This document shows positions 1-8,568 of a stretch of DNA of 64,000 bases, piece by piece. The notes beneath the pieces were generated by a model that made no database searches, had not been told where the DNA came from, and was given only the letters and a program-made list of their open reading frames with translations. Position numbers and translations under genes: made by a program. Position 1 is the first letter of the stretch. Each line of letters starts with the position of its first letter. The DNA comes from Sporosarcina sp. ACRSM (GTDB lineage Bacteria > Bacillota > Bacilli > Bacillales_A > Planococcaceae), in NCBI RefSeq assembly GCF_022346545.1, contig NZ_JAKRNU010000003.1, forward strand, positions 280,051 to 344,050, in the 5' to 3' direction.

Positions 1-115
1 AAATCCCGATCAGCTGCATGACGAGTAAAGATGTAAATACGCCTGTATAGGCATTCAATTTATAGCGGAATTGCTGTTTCACAACATCAATGAGTCGCGG
101 TTCTGTCAAATACAT
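1..115 (-). CDS. ABC transporter permease, N-terminal fragment
   Basis: Only the first 38 codons lie in the window; the gene runs off the left edge. It starts at ATG 115 behind a GGAGGAATCGACG ribosome site. The fragment has a charged amphipathic start followed by the beginning of a hydrophobic segment, as expected of an integral membrane permease. It overlaps the end of the ABC ATPase gene by 29 bases, so the two are translationally coupled. The permease role is inferred mainly from position after a GntR regulator and an ATPase, the usual order of YtrABC/YhcGHI-type operons. Confidence 0.6.
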   Translation of the reverse strand, partial: MYLTEPRLIDVVKQQFRYKLNAYTGVFTSLLVMQLIGI

Positions 116-995
116 CGTCGATTCCTCCTTTCGTTCCCTTTGTGAGTTGCAAGTATGCGTCATTGGCTGAAACGGGGATTATTTTAATGCCATCCTCTGT
201 CAAACGAGCTTTTTCCTCCGTAGAGAATTTGTTTTCCACGATTGCTTCACTGGATAAGCCAGTTGTTTTTTGCTCTTTCACTTTTTTGTTCGTCAGATGG
301 ACGGGCAAGTGCTGTGGATGGCCAACTAGTTTTACGTACATCTCTTGGAGTTCTGTAATGGGGCCGTGGAAGTGAGCAGTGCCGTTATGGATGAGCAAAA
401 TATCTTCCAATAAGTCCTCGATTTCTTCCAGATGATGGATGGATAATAAAATCGTCCGCGGATGCGCGAGATAATCTTTTAATAATGCACGGTAAAAATC
501 TTTACGCACGGCTGTATCCATGCCGTTTGTCGGCTCATCGAAAATCGTGAGCGGGCAATGGGCTGCGATGCCGATAATGGCATTGAACGTATTCTTTTTA
601 CCTTTGGATAGCTGGCTGTAATGGGCATTCGGATGAAAGCTGAAGTACTCGAAAAGCCGCTCAGCAAGCGGGGCATCCCAGTTGCTGTAAAAGCGCTTTG
701 CCTCTCGTAAAATGTCTGTTAAATTCAATTTCTCTGGAAAACTCATCGTGTCGTCGATGAAAATCGAATTCGCCGACACTTTTAAACTATTGAAAGGATG
801 CTCCCCGAAAACTTGCACGTCCCCGCTTGATTCCTTGATGAAGCCTGCAATTATTTTCATCAGCGTCGATTTACCAACCCCGTTCCGACCGATGATTCCG
901 GTCAATACATCTTTTTCAATCGTGAAATTGAGATCATTCAAGACTGTATTGAACTTGAATGATTTTTTTACATTGTGGAACTCAATGACTGTCAT
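87..995 (-). CDS. ABC transporter ATP-binding protein
   Basis: Cytoplasmic ATPase of a GntR-linked ABC transporter, 302 residues. Walker A (GRNGVGKST) is near residue 38, a degenerate signature (LSKGKK) near 138, Walker B (LTIFDEP) near 157, and the H-loop (SIHHLEE) near 190. The C-terminal ~80 residues after the ATPase core are an extension of unknown role. ATG 995 was chosen because AAAGGAGGG sits 7 bases upstream; a longer frame starting at 1022 lacks such a site. The start overlaps the end of the GntR gene by 14 bases, and the permease start overlaps its own end, so all three form one operon. The substrate cannot be read from sequence. Confidence 0.9.
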   Translation of the reverse strand: MTVIEFHNVKKSFKFNTVLNDLNFTIEKDVLTGIIGRNGVGKSTLMKIIAGFIKESSGDVQVFGEHPFNSLKVSANSIFIDDTMSFPEKLNLTDILREAKRFYSNWDAPLAERLFEYFSFHPNAHYSQLSKGKKNTFNAIIGIAAHCPLTIFDEPTNGMDTAVRKDFYRALLKDYLAHPRTILLSIHHLEEIEDLLEDILLIHNGTAHFHGPITELQEMYVKLVGHPQHLPVHLTNKKVKEQKTTGLSSEAIVENKFSTEEKARLTEDGIKIIPVSANDAYLQLTKGTKGGIDDVFDRTATH

Positions 996-1368
996 GTGAT
1001 TCCCTCCTTTTCCGCTCTGCATCGATCATGGACAGTAATTGTTTGTCATCGACATCGAGCAACTCTGCTTCGTTCAGCAATTCTTTAATGAGTTTTTGTA
1101 AAGTATCTTGTTTCCGTTTCGCAAGCAGTTTTGTCCGTGCATTCGGCGAAACAAACGTGCCAAGACCCCGGCGCTTATACACAATTTCAGCGTCGAGCAA
1201 CAAGGTGAGCCCTTTGCCTGCAGTCGCCGGGTTAATATTGAAAAGCTCCGCAAGCTGGTATTGTGAATAAACTTTTTCGTCGGCTTGGAGTGTGCCATCG
1301 ATAATGCCTTTTTCAATCCATTCCGCAATTTGAACGTAAATCGGCTTTGCATCATCCATATCGAGCAT
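982..1368 (-). CDS. GntR-family (YtrA subfamily) transcriptional regulator
   Basis: 128-residue repressor with an N-terminal winged helix-turn-helix (residues ~8-75; YSQYQLAELFNINPATAGKG is the recognition region) and only a short helical C-terminus instead of a ligand domain, which is the YtrA-subfamily layout. Such proteins usually repress their own operon of ABC transporter genes and respond to cell-envelope antibiotics. ATG 1368 follows AGGAGG at 8 bases; an in-frame GTG at 1377 is less likely. It is first in the operon with the ATPase and permease, and a perfect inverted repeat lies just downstream of its -10 box, consistent with autorepression. Confidence 0.9.
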   Translation of the reverse strand: MLDMDDAKPIYVQIAEWIEKGIIDGTLQADEKVYSQYQLAELFNINPATAGKGLTLLLDAEIVYKRRGLGTFVSPNARTKLLAKRKQDTLQKLIKELLNEAELLDVDDKQLLSMIDAERKRRESHDSH

Positions 1369-1393
1369 CCGCGTCACCTCCTGTTAATCAGTG

Positions 1394-1409
1394 CATTACT
1401 GTTGTAATG
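1394..1409. promoter_or_regulatory. Candidate GntR operator
   Basis: Perfect 6-4-6 inverted repeat (CATTAC-TGTT-GTAATG). It lies immediately downstream of the minus-strand -10 box of the GntR operon, at or just after the expected transcription start, where a repressor would block initiation. Binding by the adjacent GntR protein is inference. Confidence 0.6.
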
Positions 1410-1410
1410 T

Positions 1411-1439
1411 ACTATATGCTATTTGGAGATAAAAATCAA
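1411..1439 (-). promoter_or_regulatory. SigA-type promoter of the GntR-ABC operon
   Basis: On the minus strand TTGATT and TATAGT are separated by exactly 17 bases, a good vegetative promoter, about 40 bases upstream of the GntR start codon. Confidence 0.7.
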
Positions 1440-1649
1440 CGCATATATTTTGATTTGGCATATGTCGTTTCCTATTACAACCGGCAGAGGACGCCTTATG
1501 CTCGTCGCGGAGGTGTTTATGACCGCCACGGGTTCGATTATGCTTGTCTGTTGTAAATGGGTTGGTCAGCTATACACCCCTCTATCCCTATGGCATAATA
1601 AGGACTATGAAATTAATTCGTAAATCGAAAGGGTTTTGGGGGCGATGGG

Positions 1650-3392
1650 GTGAGAAAGGTATTTTCTTATGCAAAACCATATAAATGGCCGATCGTCATA
1701 GCGCTCTGCCTGATGCTCATCGAATTGTCCGTCGAGCTGATTCAGCCATTGCTGATCGCGAAAATTATTGATGATGGCATTGTGACAGGGAATGAGGGGG
1801 TTATTTGGACGTGGGGAAGCGCCATGATGGCTCTTGCGTTTGTCGCGCTCGTGTCCGGGGTGGTCAATTCTTATTTTGCTGCTCATGTTGCACAAAGTTT
1901 CGGTTTTGATTTGCGGTTAGCGTTATTCCGGCAAATCCAAGCATTTTCCATGGCCACTTTTTTACGGTTTCCGACGGCGGGCCTGATTACACGTTTGACG
2001 AGTGACGTGACGATGGTACAGAATGTGCTGTTCATGGGGCTGCGCATTATGATGCGCGCACCGTTACTCGTGATCGGCAGCTTGGTGATGGCTTTTGTCG
2101 TTGATGCGAAGCTGGCTTTTTATTTAGTGATTGCGGCGCCATTTCTGCTGGTTTTCCTTGTGTTCATGACAAGAAAAGGGGTCCGCTATTTTGCACAAGT
2201 ACAGCGGAGATTGGATCGGGTCAACCGGGTCATTCAGGAAAATTTGCAGGCGGTCAGATTGATCAAAGCGTATTTACGCTGTATGTATGAGGCGAGTCGC
2301 TTTTCAAAGGTGTCCGACTTGCTTCGGAAAGACACAGTGAAAGCGATGCGCATGATGGAAATGATTTTACCGATTTTATTGCTCGTTATGAATGTGAGTC
2401 TCATGGCGGTTCTTTGGTTCGGAGCGGTGGAAGTGCGTGATGGTGGCGTGCAAGTGGGAGAACTGGTGGCCATCGTCAACTATGCGATGCGGATGACGGG
2501 TTCATTTTCGATGTTTTCTTTTATTATCATCGCGTTCTCCCGCGCGAAGGCTTCCGCCGAGCGGATCGAAGAAGTGCTGCAGACGGATGAAAACTTGGAA
2601 AAAGATCGTTCGGAAAGCTCGGGATTTGATTCCATGGAAGGCGAGTTACGGTTTGAAAATGTGTCGTTCCATTACCCTGGAAAAGCCGAACCGATATTGA
2701 AAAATATCTCTTTTCATGTGTCTCCGGGTGAAAAACTGGCGATTATGGGTGCGACGGGTTCCGGAAAATCGACTTTGCTGAATTTGATTCCCCGAATTTT
2801 CGAAGCGACAGAAGGGAAAATTTATGTCAGTGGCGTGGATGTGGCGGAATGGTCGTTAAAAGAGTTGCGCGCCACAATCGGACTGGTGCCACAACAATCC
2901 GTGTTATTCACAGGGTCCATCTTGGAGAATTTGGCGTGGGGAGACGCAGAAGCACATGTGGATGAGTTGGAAGAGGCGGCCAAGAAAGCGCAGATCCATG
3001 AGTCCATCGACTTGTTCCCGCAAAAATATGGCACACGTGTCGGGCAAAAAGGGGTTAACTTGTCCGGTGGGCAGAAACAGCGGCTTTCCATTGCGCGGGC
3101 CCTTGTTCGCAAACCGTCCTTGCTCATTTTGGACGATAGCACGAGCGCACTTGACGTGAAAACCGAAACGGCCTTATGGGATGCACTGGAAGGAGAAACG
3201 GCCACGATGCTTGTGGTGACGCAAAAAATTCGGACAGCGCAAGGTGCGGATAAAATCCTTCTTCTTGATGAAGGGGAAGTGGTCGGCTATGGAACGCATG
3301 AAGAATTGATGGAACAGTCCGCACTTCATCGGAAAATTGCGGAATCCCAAACGGAAGGGGAGGTGGCCCCGGATGCTACGGACCATTCGTAA
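1650..3392 (+). CDS. Heterodimeric ABC exporter, degenerate-site subunit (YfiB-like)
   Basis: 580-residue half-exporter: six-helix transmembrane domain (residues ~1-310) plus an ATPase domain (~330-570). Walker A is GATGSGKST and the signature is canonical (LSGGQKQR). The residue after Walker B is Asp, not the catalytic Glu (LILDDSTS), and the switch histidine is Gln (VTQK). This is the pattern of the inactive site in asymmetric exporters such as TM287/288 and BmrCD. It starts at GTG 1650 and overlaps the next half-exporter by 20 bases, so the two are co-translated and probably form one heterodimer in the membrane. Substrate unknown; a multidrug or envelope-stress role is likely from the family. 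Confidence 0.9.
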   Translation: MRKVFSYAKPYKWPIVIALCLMLIELSVELIQPLLIAKIIDDGIVTGNEGVIWTWGSAMMALAFVALVSGVVNSYFAAHVAQSFGFDLRLALFRQIQAFSMATFLRFPTAGLITRLTSDVTMVQNVLFMGLRIMMRAPLLVIGSLVMAFVVDAKLAFYLVIAAPFLLVFLVFMTRKGVRYFAQVQRRLDRVNRVIQENLQAVRLIKAYLRCMYEASRFSKVSDLLRKDTVKAMRMMEMILPILLLVMNVSLMAVLWFGAVEVRDGGVQVGELVAIVNYAMRMTGSFSMFSFIIIAFSRAKASAERIEEVLQTDENLEKDRSESSGFDSMEGELRFENVSFHYPGKAEPILKNISFHVSPGEKLAIMGATGSGKSTLLNLIPRIFEATEGKIYVSGVDVAEWSLKELRATIGLVPQQSVLFTGSILENLAWGDAEAHVDELEEAAKKAQIHESIDLFPQKYGTRVGQKGVNLSGGQKQRLSIARALVRKPSLLILDDSTSALDVKTETALWDALEGETATMLVVTQKIRTAQGADKILLLDEGEVVGYGTHEELMEQSALHRKIAESQTEGEVAPDATDHS

Positions 3393-5202
3393 ACCGTTCG
3401 GCTATGAACCGATCATTCAAAAAAAGGATCTGAAAGGTGCCGGGAGGAAGAAGAAAGAACGCGCAAACGATTGGCGATCTACCCTTTACCGAATTTGGAA
3501 ATTGGTCGATGAACAGCGGGGATACCTCATTGCAGTCCTCGCACTCGTGTTTGTCAGTTCAATTTTGGCACTTCTTGGCCCGATTCTGATCGGGAAAATT
3601 ATTGATACGCATATCATACCGATGCAAGTTGACGGCTTAGGTGCAAAAATTGGTCTGCTCATTGCGATTTATTGCGGATTGTCTTCCGCGATGTATTTTC
3701 AGAATTACTGGATGGTTGGCATTGCACAGCAAACTGTGTTTCGTTTACGGACCGGTCTGTTTGCACATTTGCAGAAATTGCCGGTCCCGTTTTTTGATAA
3801 GCGACAGCACGGCGAATTGATGAGTCGGCTGACAAATGACATCGAAAATGTCAGTCAAACGTTGAATTCATCGTTCATCCAAGTGTTTTCAAGTATCTTG
3901 ACATTGACGGGAACTTTGGCGGTGATGCTTTATTTAAGTCCGTTGCTAACCGTGTTGACGATGATCATTGTCCCGGTTATGTTCACGGCGATGCGCTGGA
4001 TCACGAGGCGGACCGGATTATTATTCAGAGAACAGCAACGGGCGGTCGGCGAATTGAACGGAATGATTGAAGAGACGATTTCCGGACAACGCATCGTTAA
4101 AGCATTTTCCCAGGAAGCGCGTGTATTGGAAGAGTTTGCGCAAAAAAGTGAACGTCTGCGCCGAACCGGTTTTTGGGCGCAGACGTATTCCGGTTTTATT
4201 CCCAAAGTGATGAATATGCTGAACAACGCAAGTTTCGCAATTGTCGCAGGGGTTGGCGGCTTATTGGCGTTGAAAGGCGACGGCGTTGTGACTGTGGGGA
4301 CAATCGTCATCTTTGCAGAATTTGCCCGGCAGTTCACACGGCCTCTCAATGATTTGGCCAATCAATTCAACACGGTACTCTCTGCGATTGCAGGTGCGGA
4401 GCGTGTTTTTAAGATTATGGATGAGCCCGAAGAGAAGGACGAAGCAACGGGGCATCAAGGAGTGATTCTCCAAGGGGATGTCGAATTCCGCAACGTTTCT
4501 TTCGGTTACGCTGTAGAAACGGATGGCTACACGGTCGACGATGTTTCATTCCACGTGAAAGCGGGGGAAACGGCGGCCTTTGTTGGAGCAACAGGTGCCG
4601 GGAAGACGACGGTCATGCAGTTGCTCGCCCGATTTTACGAAGCGGATAAAGGGACCATCTTGATCGATGGCATTCCGATCGGGGAATTGCCACGCCAAAC
4701 GTTGCGTAGCCAAATCGCTTTTGTCCTGCAAGATCCGTTTCTCTTCGAAGCGACCGTCCGCGAAAATATTCGCTATGGAAAATTGGATGCGACAGATGAA
4801 GAAGTGGTGGAAGCCGCGAAAAAAGCGAATGCCCATCACTTTATCAGCCGGTTGGAAAACGGCTATGATACGGTGTTGACAGCGGATGGCGGCGAAATTT
4901 CGCAAGGGCAGAAGCAATTATTATCCATCGCCAGAGCTCTCGTAGCCGATCCCGTCCTACTACTTCTCGATGAAGCGACCAGCAGCATCGATACCGTAAC
5001 CGAACTGGAGATTCAAGAAGCGCTTGATCGTCTCATGGAAGGCAGAACCAGTTTTGTCATTGCCCATCGACTGAATACCGTGCGAAAAGCGGATCAAGTC
5101 TATGTCATGGAGCAAGGCAAACTGATCGAATCCGGCACACAGGAAGAACTGATCAAGCAGCAAGGCGTTTATTACAATATGTTGAAGGAATCGAAGGTTT
5201 GA
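3373..5202 (+). CDS. Heterodimeric ABC exporter, catalytic subunit (YfiC-like)
   Basis: 609-residue half-exporter, partner of the preceding gene. The membrane domain spans residues ~45-340 and the ATPase ~360-600. Walker A is GATGAGKTT, Walker B has the catalytic Glu (LLLLDEATSS) and the H-switch is intact (IAHRLNTV), but the signature is degenerate (ISQGQKQ). Together with the partner this gives one consensus and one degenerate nucleotide site. ATG 3373 has GGGGAGGTGG upstream; the longer frame from 3337 lies entirely within the upstream gene. A tandem 41-bp repeat array begins about 55 bases after its stop and no obvious terminator precedes it. Confidence 0.9.
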   Translation: MLRTIRKPFGYEPIIQKKDLKGAGRKKKERANDWRSTLYRIWKLVDEQRGYLIAVLALVFVSSILALLGPILIGKIIDTHIIPMQVDGLGAKIGLLIAIYCGLSSAMYFQNYWMVGIAQQTVFRLRTGLFAHLQKLPVPFFDKRQHGELMSRLTNDIENVSQTLNSSFIQVFSSILTLTGTLAVMLYLSPLLTVLTMIIVPVMFTAMRWITRRTGLLFREQQRAVGELNGMIEETISGQRIVKAFSQEARVLEEFAQKSERLRRTGFWAQTYSGFIPKVMNMLNNASFAIVAGVGGLLALKGDGVVTVGTIVIFAEFARQFTRPLNDLANQFNTVLSAIAGAERVFKIMDEPEEKDEATGHQGVILQGDVEFRNVSFGYAVETDGYTVDDVSFHVKAGETAAFVGATGAGKTTVMQLLARFYEADKGTILIDGIPIGELPRQTLRSQIAFVLQDPFLFEATVRENIRYGKLDATDEEVVEAAKKANAHHFISRLENGYDTVLTADGGEISQGQKQLLSIARALVADPVLLLLDEATSSIDTVTELEIQEALDRLMEGRTSFVIAHRLNTVRKADQVYVMEQGKLIESGTQEELIKQQGVYYNMLKESKV

Positions 5203-5257
5203 ATGGGGAGAATGATGCTGTGAATACAGTGTTTAATCGCTCTGTGGAGTGTTGGGG

Positions 5258-5842
5258 GCGCTCATAAGGTGTGTTAGGGAGATCAAAGTTTGCCACGCGC
5301 GCTCATAAGGTGTGTGAGAGTGATCAAAGATTTTCGTGCGCGCTCATAAGAGGTGTAAGAGTGATCAAAGATTTTCGTGCGCGCTCATACGGGGTGTGAG
5401 AGTGATCAAAGATTTTCGTGCGCGCTCATACGGTGTGTGAGAGTGATCAAAGATTTCCGCAGGCGCTCATAAGGGGTGTTAGGGTGATCAAAGATTTTCG
5501 CGTGCGCTCATACGGGGAGTGAGAGTGATCAAAGATTTTCGTGCGCGCTCATACGGTGTGTGAGAGTGATCAAAGATTTCCGCAGGCGCTCATAAGGGGT
5601 GTTAGGGTGATCAAAGATTTTCGCGTGCGCTCATAAGGTGTGTGTGGGTGATCAAAGATTTTCGTGAGCGCTCATACGAGGTGTGAGAGTGATCAAAGAT
5701 TTCCGCAGGCGCTCATAAGGGGAGTGAGAGTGATCAAAGATTTTCGCGTGCGCTCATACGAGGTGTAAGAGTGATCAAAGATTTCCGCCCGCGCTCATAC
5801 GAGAAATGAGCTTGATCAAAGTGTAACCTCGAACGCTCATAC
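5258..5842. repeat. 41-bp tandem repeat array, 14 units plus a partial unit
   Basis: Fourteen near-identical 41-bp units plus a partial fifteenth fill the gap between two convergent genes. Each unit has two half-motifs, GCGCTCATA and GTGATCAAAG, 21 and 20 bp apart, so the motif recurs every two helical turns. Unit variants recur as blocks (units 5-6 match units 8-9), suggesting expansion by unequal recombination. No open frame is conserved. Related half-motifs occur at 9.55 and 63.8 kb. Confidence 0.9.
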
Positions 5843-5861
5843 CTAATACCAAGCCAAACAA

Positions 5862-5896
5862 AAAGGCTATGAGAAGTAAATCGTCTCATAGCCTTT
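5862..5896. terminator. Bidirectional hairpin terminator
   Basis: A 13-bp perfect stem (AAAGGCTATGAGA with its complement) around a 9-base loop, flanked by A and T tracts. It lies just after the minus-strand YusW-like gene and can also end transcription arriving from the exporter genes. Confidence 0.8.
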
Positions 5897-5901
5897 TCCA
5901 T

Positions 5902-6372
5902 TTATTGGACATCTTCAATATTTAACTTTGTTCCATCATCAAAATTGACTTCCAAATCGAACTTCGAATAAGCGTCCAATTGATACCAGTCTAAAATCTT
6001 ATCGATCACTTCTTGTTTTGGCGTATCTTTTGTAATGAGAATATCCAGGAATAGCTTGTTCAGCTGGTCCATCGCTTCATTACCCTGCAGCTTGATATTT
6101 TTTAGTTTATTGTCATAATCGGCATCTGCTCTTTCGGTTACATCATAATCCACATCAATGGCATCTTTTCCATCCACATCGATTTCAAGGTCAAATGTTG
6201 AAAATCCATAGCCATCCCCTGTTTCAAGAGAACCGCCTTCTTTTTCATGTTCATGGATAATGTCCGCATCTTCCCGGTTTGGCTCATCGGCATTTTTGCC
6301 GAAATTACCACATCCACTGAGCAATAAAGCGCCAGTCAGTGTAACAGTCGTTGTCAATTTAAAGAACTTCAT
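5902..6372 (-). CDS. YusW-like lipoprotein
   Basis: 156-residue predicted lipoprotein. It has a short Lys-rich start, a hydrophobic signal and lipobox LLSGC around residue 20, so it should be anchored outside the membrane. The C-terminal ~90 residues, with acidic Asp-rich strands and a helical segment ending in an acidic strand, resemble the YusW family, whose function is unknown. ATG 6372 gives a normal signal peptide 11 bases after GAAAGG; GTG 6381 is an alternative. It is monocistronic, with its own terminator downstream. Confidence 0.75.
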   Translation of the reverse strand: MKFFKLTTTVTLTGALLLSGCGNFGKNADEPNREDADIIHEHEKEGGSLETGDGYGFSTFDLEIDVDGKDAIDVDYDVTERADADYDNKLKNIKLQGNEAMDQLNKLFLDILITKDTPKQEVIDKILDWYQLDAYSKFDLEVNFDDGTKLNIEDVQ

Positions 6373-6532
6373 CCCATTCACTGCCTTTCATAATTATGCC
6401 TGTTCTTCTTATTTTGCCTCAAATACAAAATGTTAAACAATTGCGTGGAGAAGAAATGGCTAAAAGAAGACGCAAATTCTATGTGTCATTAAGTTGGACA
6501 ATGTAGAGAGCATGGATAGACGGACAACGAAA

Positions 6533-6552
6533 AACCGGCCAGATAGCCGGTT
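6533..6552 (-). terminator. Intrinsic terminator of the DUF2804 gene
   Basis: A 7-bp GC-rich stem (AACCGGC/GCCGGTT) followed on the minus strand by five T residues, about 40 bases after the stop codon. Confidence 0.75.
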
Positions 6553-6590
6553 GAGAAATAAAATATGAAGAGCAAAATCAATTGTTTTCG

Positions 6591-7610
6591 TTACCATTTT
6601 GCAAGATATTCTTTCGAGCAACCGAGCATTTTTCGAATTTGAAGAACGGAGCCGTCTTGGACTTTGACGGACCCATCGAAATAGCCGACAAGATGGTGAA
6701 TTTCCGTACGGAAAAGTCGGCCATTTGTCGTTGCGACACGTTCGAAAAACGGTGTAAACGTCAGTTCAACAGAGTCCGAAAACTTCGTACGAATTTTCCA
6801 AGGGACCATAAAATTCTTTCGGTTATAAGTGAAAAGTACATCTTCATGAATTTTTGTCATGGCACCATCGATAAAAATGGCGTTTTCCGTCATGCCGGTG
6901 CCGTCTGTCCACGTCCCGCCAAAGTTGAGGCCGATACGGCGCCCTCTTACAAGTTGGGAAGCCATCGCCCAATTCCAGTCGGCCTTGCGCGGCCAGATAC
7001 CACGTGCATAATCGAACACAGCGAAGCTATGATCCCGATTGAAATCATAGCGCTTCTCCCCAATCTTCACAAAGCCTGATGTAGGCAATGTGTGGTGCTT
7101 CGCAGTAAATTGAAAAAGATCCCGGCTTTTGGGGATTACGACGTTCAAGGATTCGTCCTGCTCAGGATGCAGGATATGAAGATCAGCATGGAGCACTTCA
7201 TTATCAAAATCCGGAATGGTCACGGATAGATGGGTTTCACCTTGAATATGTATCGTTTGCACCGTCATGGACGGGTTCGTGAATTTGATGCTGTCCAGAA
7301 CTTGTTCAGGCATGTTCACACTGCGGCCTATCGGAATGGTCACCTGTTTTTCATAGAACCGCTGCGTTTCATAATCCAATATATAGACAAAACAGATCGC
7401 CGCGTAGTCAAGATGACTGATTGCAGCAGAAAAGAGAAGATCTTCACCATACACACACCAGTAATTCCATTTCTTTTTCCGCATGAAATGTCCCGTAAGA
7501 TTGCTCTGGATGTAGGGATGGCGTGAAAATCCGATTGCTTCCGGGTTCAGTAGCCCCTTCTCGACGCATAATGCCACAGGTTCTGTAATTTCTCTTTCTG
7601 CGTGTTGCAT
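6591..7610 (-). CDS. DUF2804 family protein
   Basis: 339-residue cytoplasmic protein without signal peptide or membrane segment. It matches the DUF2804 pattern: an N-terminal P-W/Y-rich beta region (KKWNYWCVYG), a central DRDHSFAVFDYARGIWP-like block and a glycine-rich GLNFGGTWTDGTGMTENA block near the C-terminus. The fold resembles lipocalin-like hydroxyneurosporene synthase relatives, but no reaction is established. ATG 7610 follows AGGTGG by 8 bases; the GTG at 7622 would lie over that ribosome site. It is transcribed divergently from the tRNA-Ala gene and has its own terminator. Confidence 0.8.
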   Translation of the reverse strand: MQHAEREITEPVALCVEKGLLNPEAIGFSRHPYIQSNLTGHFMRKKKWNYWCVYGEDLLFSAAISHLDYAAICFVYILDYETQRFYEKQVTIPIGRSVNMPEQVLDSIKFTNPSMTVQTIHIQGETHLSVTIPDFDNEVLHADLHILHPEQDESLNVVIPKSRDLFQFTAKHHTLPTSGFVKIGEKRYDFNRDHSFAVFDYARGIWPRKADWNWAMASQLVRGRRIGLNFGGTWTDGTGMTENAIFIDGAMTKIHEDVLFTYNRKNFMVPWKIRTKFSDSVELTFTPFFERVATTNGRLFRTEIHHLVGYFDGSVKVQDGSVLQIRKMLGCSKEYLAKW

Positions 7611-7629
7611 GTAGACTTCCACCTACCTA

Positions 7630-7658
7630 TTGTCTTTTCTAAAGTTAATTGTTATAAT
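7630..7658 (+). promoter_or_regulatory. tRNA-Ala promoter
   Basis: TTGTCT and TATAAT with a 17-base spacer, ending 20 bases before the mature tRNA start. Confidence 0.8.
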
Positions 7659-7678
7659 TCATATTGTACCAAACTTTC

Positions 7679-7751
7679 GGGGCATTAGCTCAGCTGGGAG
7701 AGTGTCACGCTGGCAGTGTGAAGGTCACCGGTTCGAACCCGGTATGCTCCA
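7679..7751 (+). tRNA. tRNA-Ala (anticodon GGC)
   Basis: 73-base cloverleaf. The acceptor stem GGGGCAT/ATGCTCC contains the G3-U70 wobble pair that identifies alanine tRNAs. D arm, a 5-bp anticodon stem with loop CTGGCAG (anticodon GGC, reading GCC/GCU), a 5-base variable loop and a T arm with TTCGAAC are all present. The 3' CCA is not encoded (the discriminator A is followed by TAA), so it must be added enzymatically. It is a solo gene with its own promoter and terminator. Confidence 0.95.
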
Positions 7752-7759
7752 TAATAATG

Positions 7760-7800
7760 GAAACTCCGTCAAATCATATTTGTCGGGGTTTCTTTTTTTT
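7760..7800 (+). terminator. Terminator after tRNA-Ala
   Basis: A long imperfect stem (GAAACTCCG...CGGGGTTTC) followed by eight T residues, starting 9 bases after the tRNA. Confidence 0.85.
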
Positions 7801-7990
7801 GTTCAGAAATAGAAATAGGAATGATATTAACTGAAGTGTATCTGACTTCATTTTGGTTTGCGTTGTTTAGCTTGTGTGAGAAGTTTTTTATTTTCATGAA
7901 AATGTTGCGAACGTCAGTGATTTCATTGTTTCCTTCCTAAATGCATTCCTCTTTCCTTATTTTCATACGTTACTGTAAGGAGGCGTGTGG

Positions 7991-8485
7991 ATGATTTATA
8001 ACAGGGAAGCGGCTGTCAACTACGCGAATAAGTGGTGGGATGGCCGCAATCCGGCATTTCCATCGTTCGATGTCGATTGCACGAATTTTATATCGCAATG
8101 TTTGTTGGCGGGCGGAGCTCCGATGCATGGCTATCCGAATCGTGAACGCGGATGGTGGTTGCGGGGGAATAATTGGAGTTTCAGTTGGTCGACGCCACAT
8201 TCTTTGCGCTGGTATTTTGCGGGATCGAAAAAAGGGTTGACGGCGCAGCAAGTATTTTCGGCGGAGGAATTGGGGTTGGGGGATGTCATCTTCTATGATT
8301 TTCAGGGGGATGGCCGATATGATCATTCGACGATTGTCACTGCCAAGGATGGGAATGTCCCGCTCGTCAATGCTCATACGTTTGACGCGCAGCACCGCAA
8401 TTGGGCGTACAAGGATTCGTATATGTTTTCACCGAATGCTAAGTATGTCTTTTTTAAAATTAATGATCAAATTTCTCCGGTTTAG
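7991..8485 (+). CDS. Amidase domain protein (Amidase_6 type)
   Basis: 164-residue protein that is essentially one papain-like amidase domain. It starts YNREAAVNYANKWW, carries the putative catalytic Cys in DCTNFISQCL (near residue 30) and the His in YDHSTIV (near residue 111), followed by an N-A-H block. Family members occur in cell-wall hydrolase-like proteins of Firmicutes. Here there is no signal peptide and no binding domain, so secretion is not evident. ATG 7991 follows AAGGAGG by 7 bases. A strong terminator follows, so it is a single-gene unit. Confidence 0.8.
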   Translation: MIYNREAAVNYANKWWDGRNPAFPSFDVDCTNFISQCLLAGGAPMHGYPNRERGWWLRGNNWSFSWSTPHSLRWYFAGSKKGLTAQQVFSAEELGLGDVIFYDFQGDGRYDHSTIVTAKDGNVPLVNAHTFDAQHRNWAYKDSYMFSPNAKYVFFKINDQISPV

Positions 8486-8528
8486 AAAAGCGGATGCCGC
8501 AATTAGCGGGAGCATCTATAATTGTGAA

Positions 8529-8568
8529 AAGCAGTCTGTCTTGAAACGACGGACTGCTTGTTCTTTTT
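8529..8568 (+). terminator. Convergent terminator between amidase and DegV genes
   Basis: A 12-bp stem AAGCAGTCTGTC / GACGGACTGCTT with a 7-base loop, then a T-rich tail. It abuts the stop codon of the opposing DegV gene and may serve both. Confidence 0.8.

Noticed and set aside
1347..1623. Two short plus-strand frames before the exporter genes
   Set aside because: They overlap the GntR promoter and operator and have no ribosome site.
5258..5842. CRISPR-like repeat array
   Set aside because: The whole 41-bp unit is conserved; there are no unique spacers of constant length and no cas genes in the window.
6582..7079. 165-codon plus-strand frame
   Set aside because: Antisense to the DUF2804 gene and runs through that gene's coding sequence without a ribosome site.
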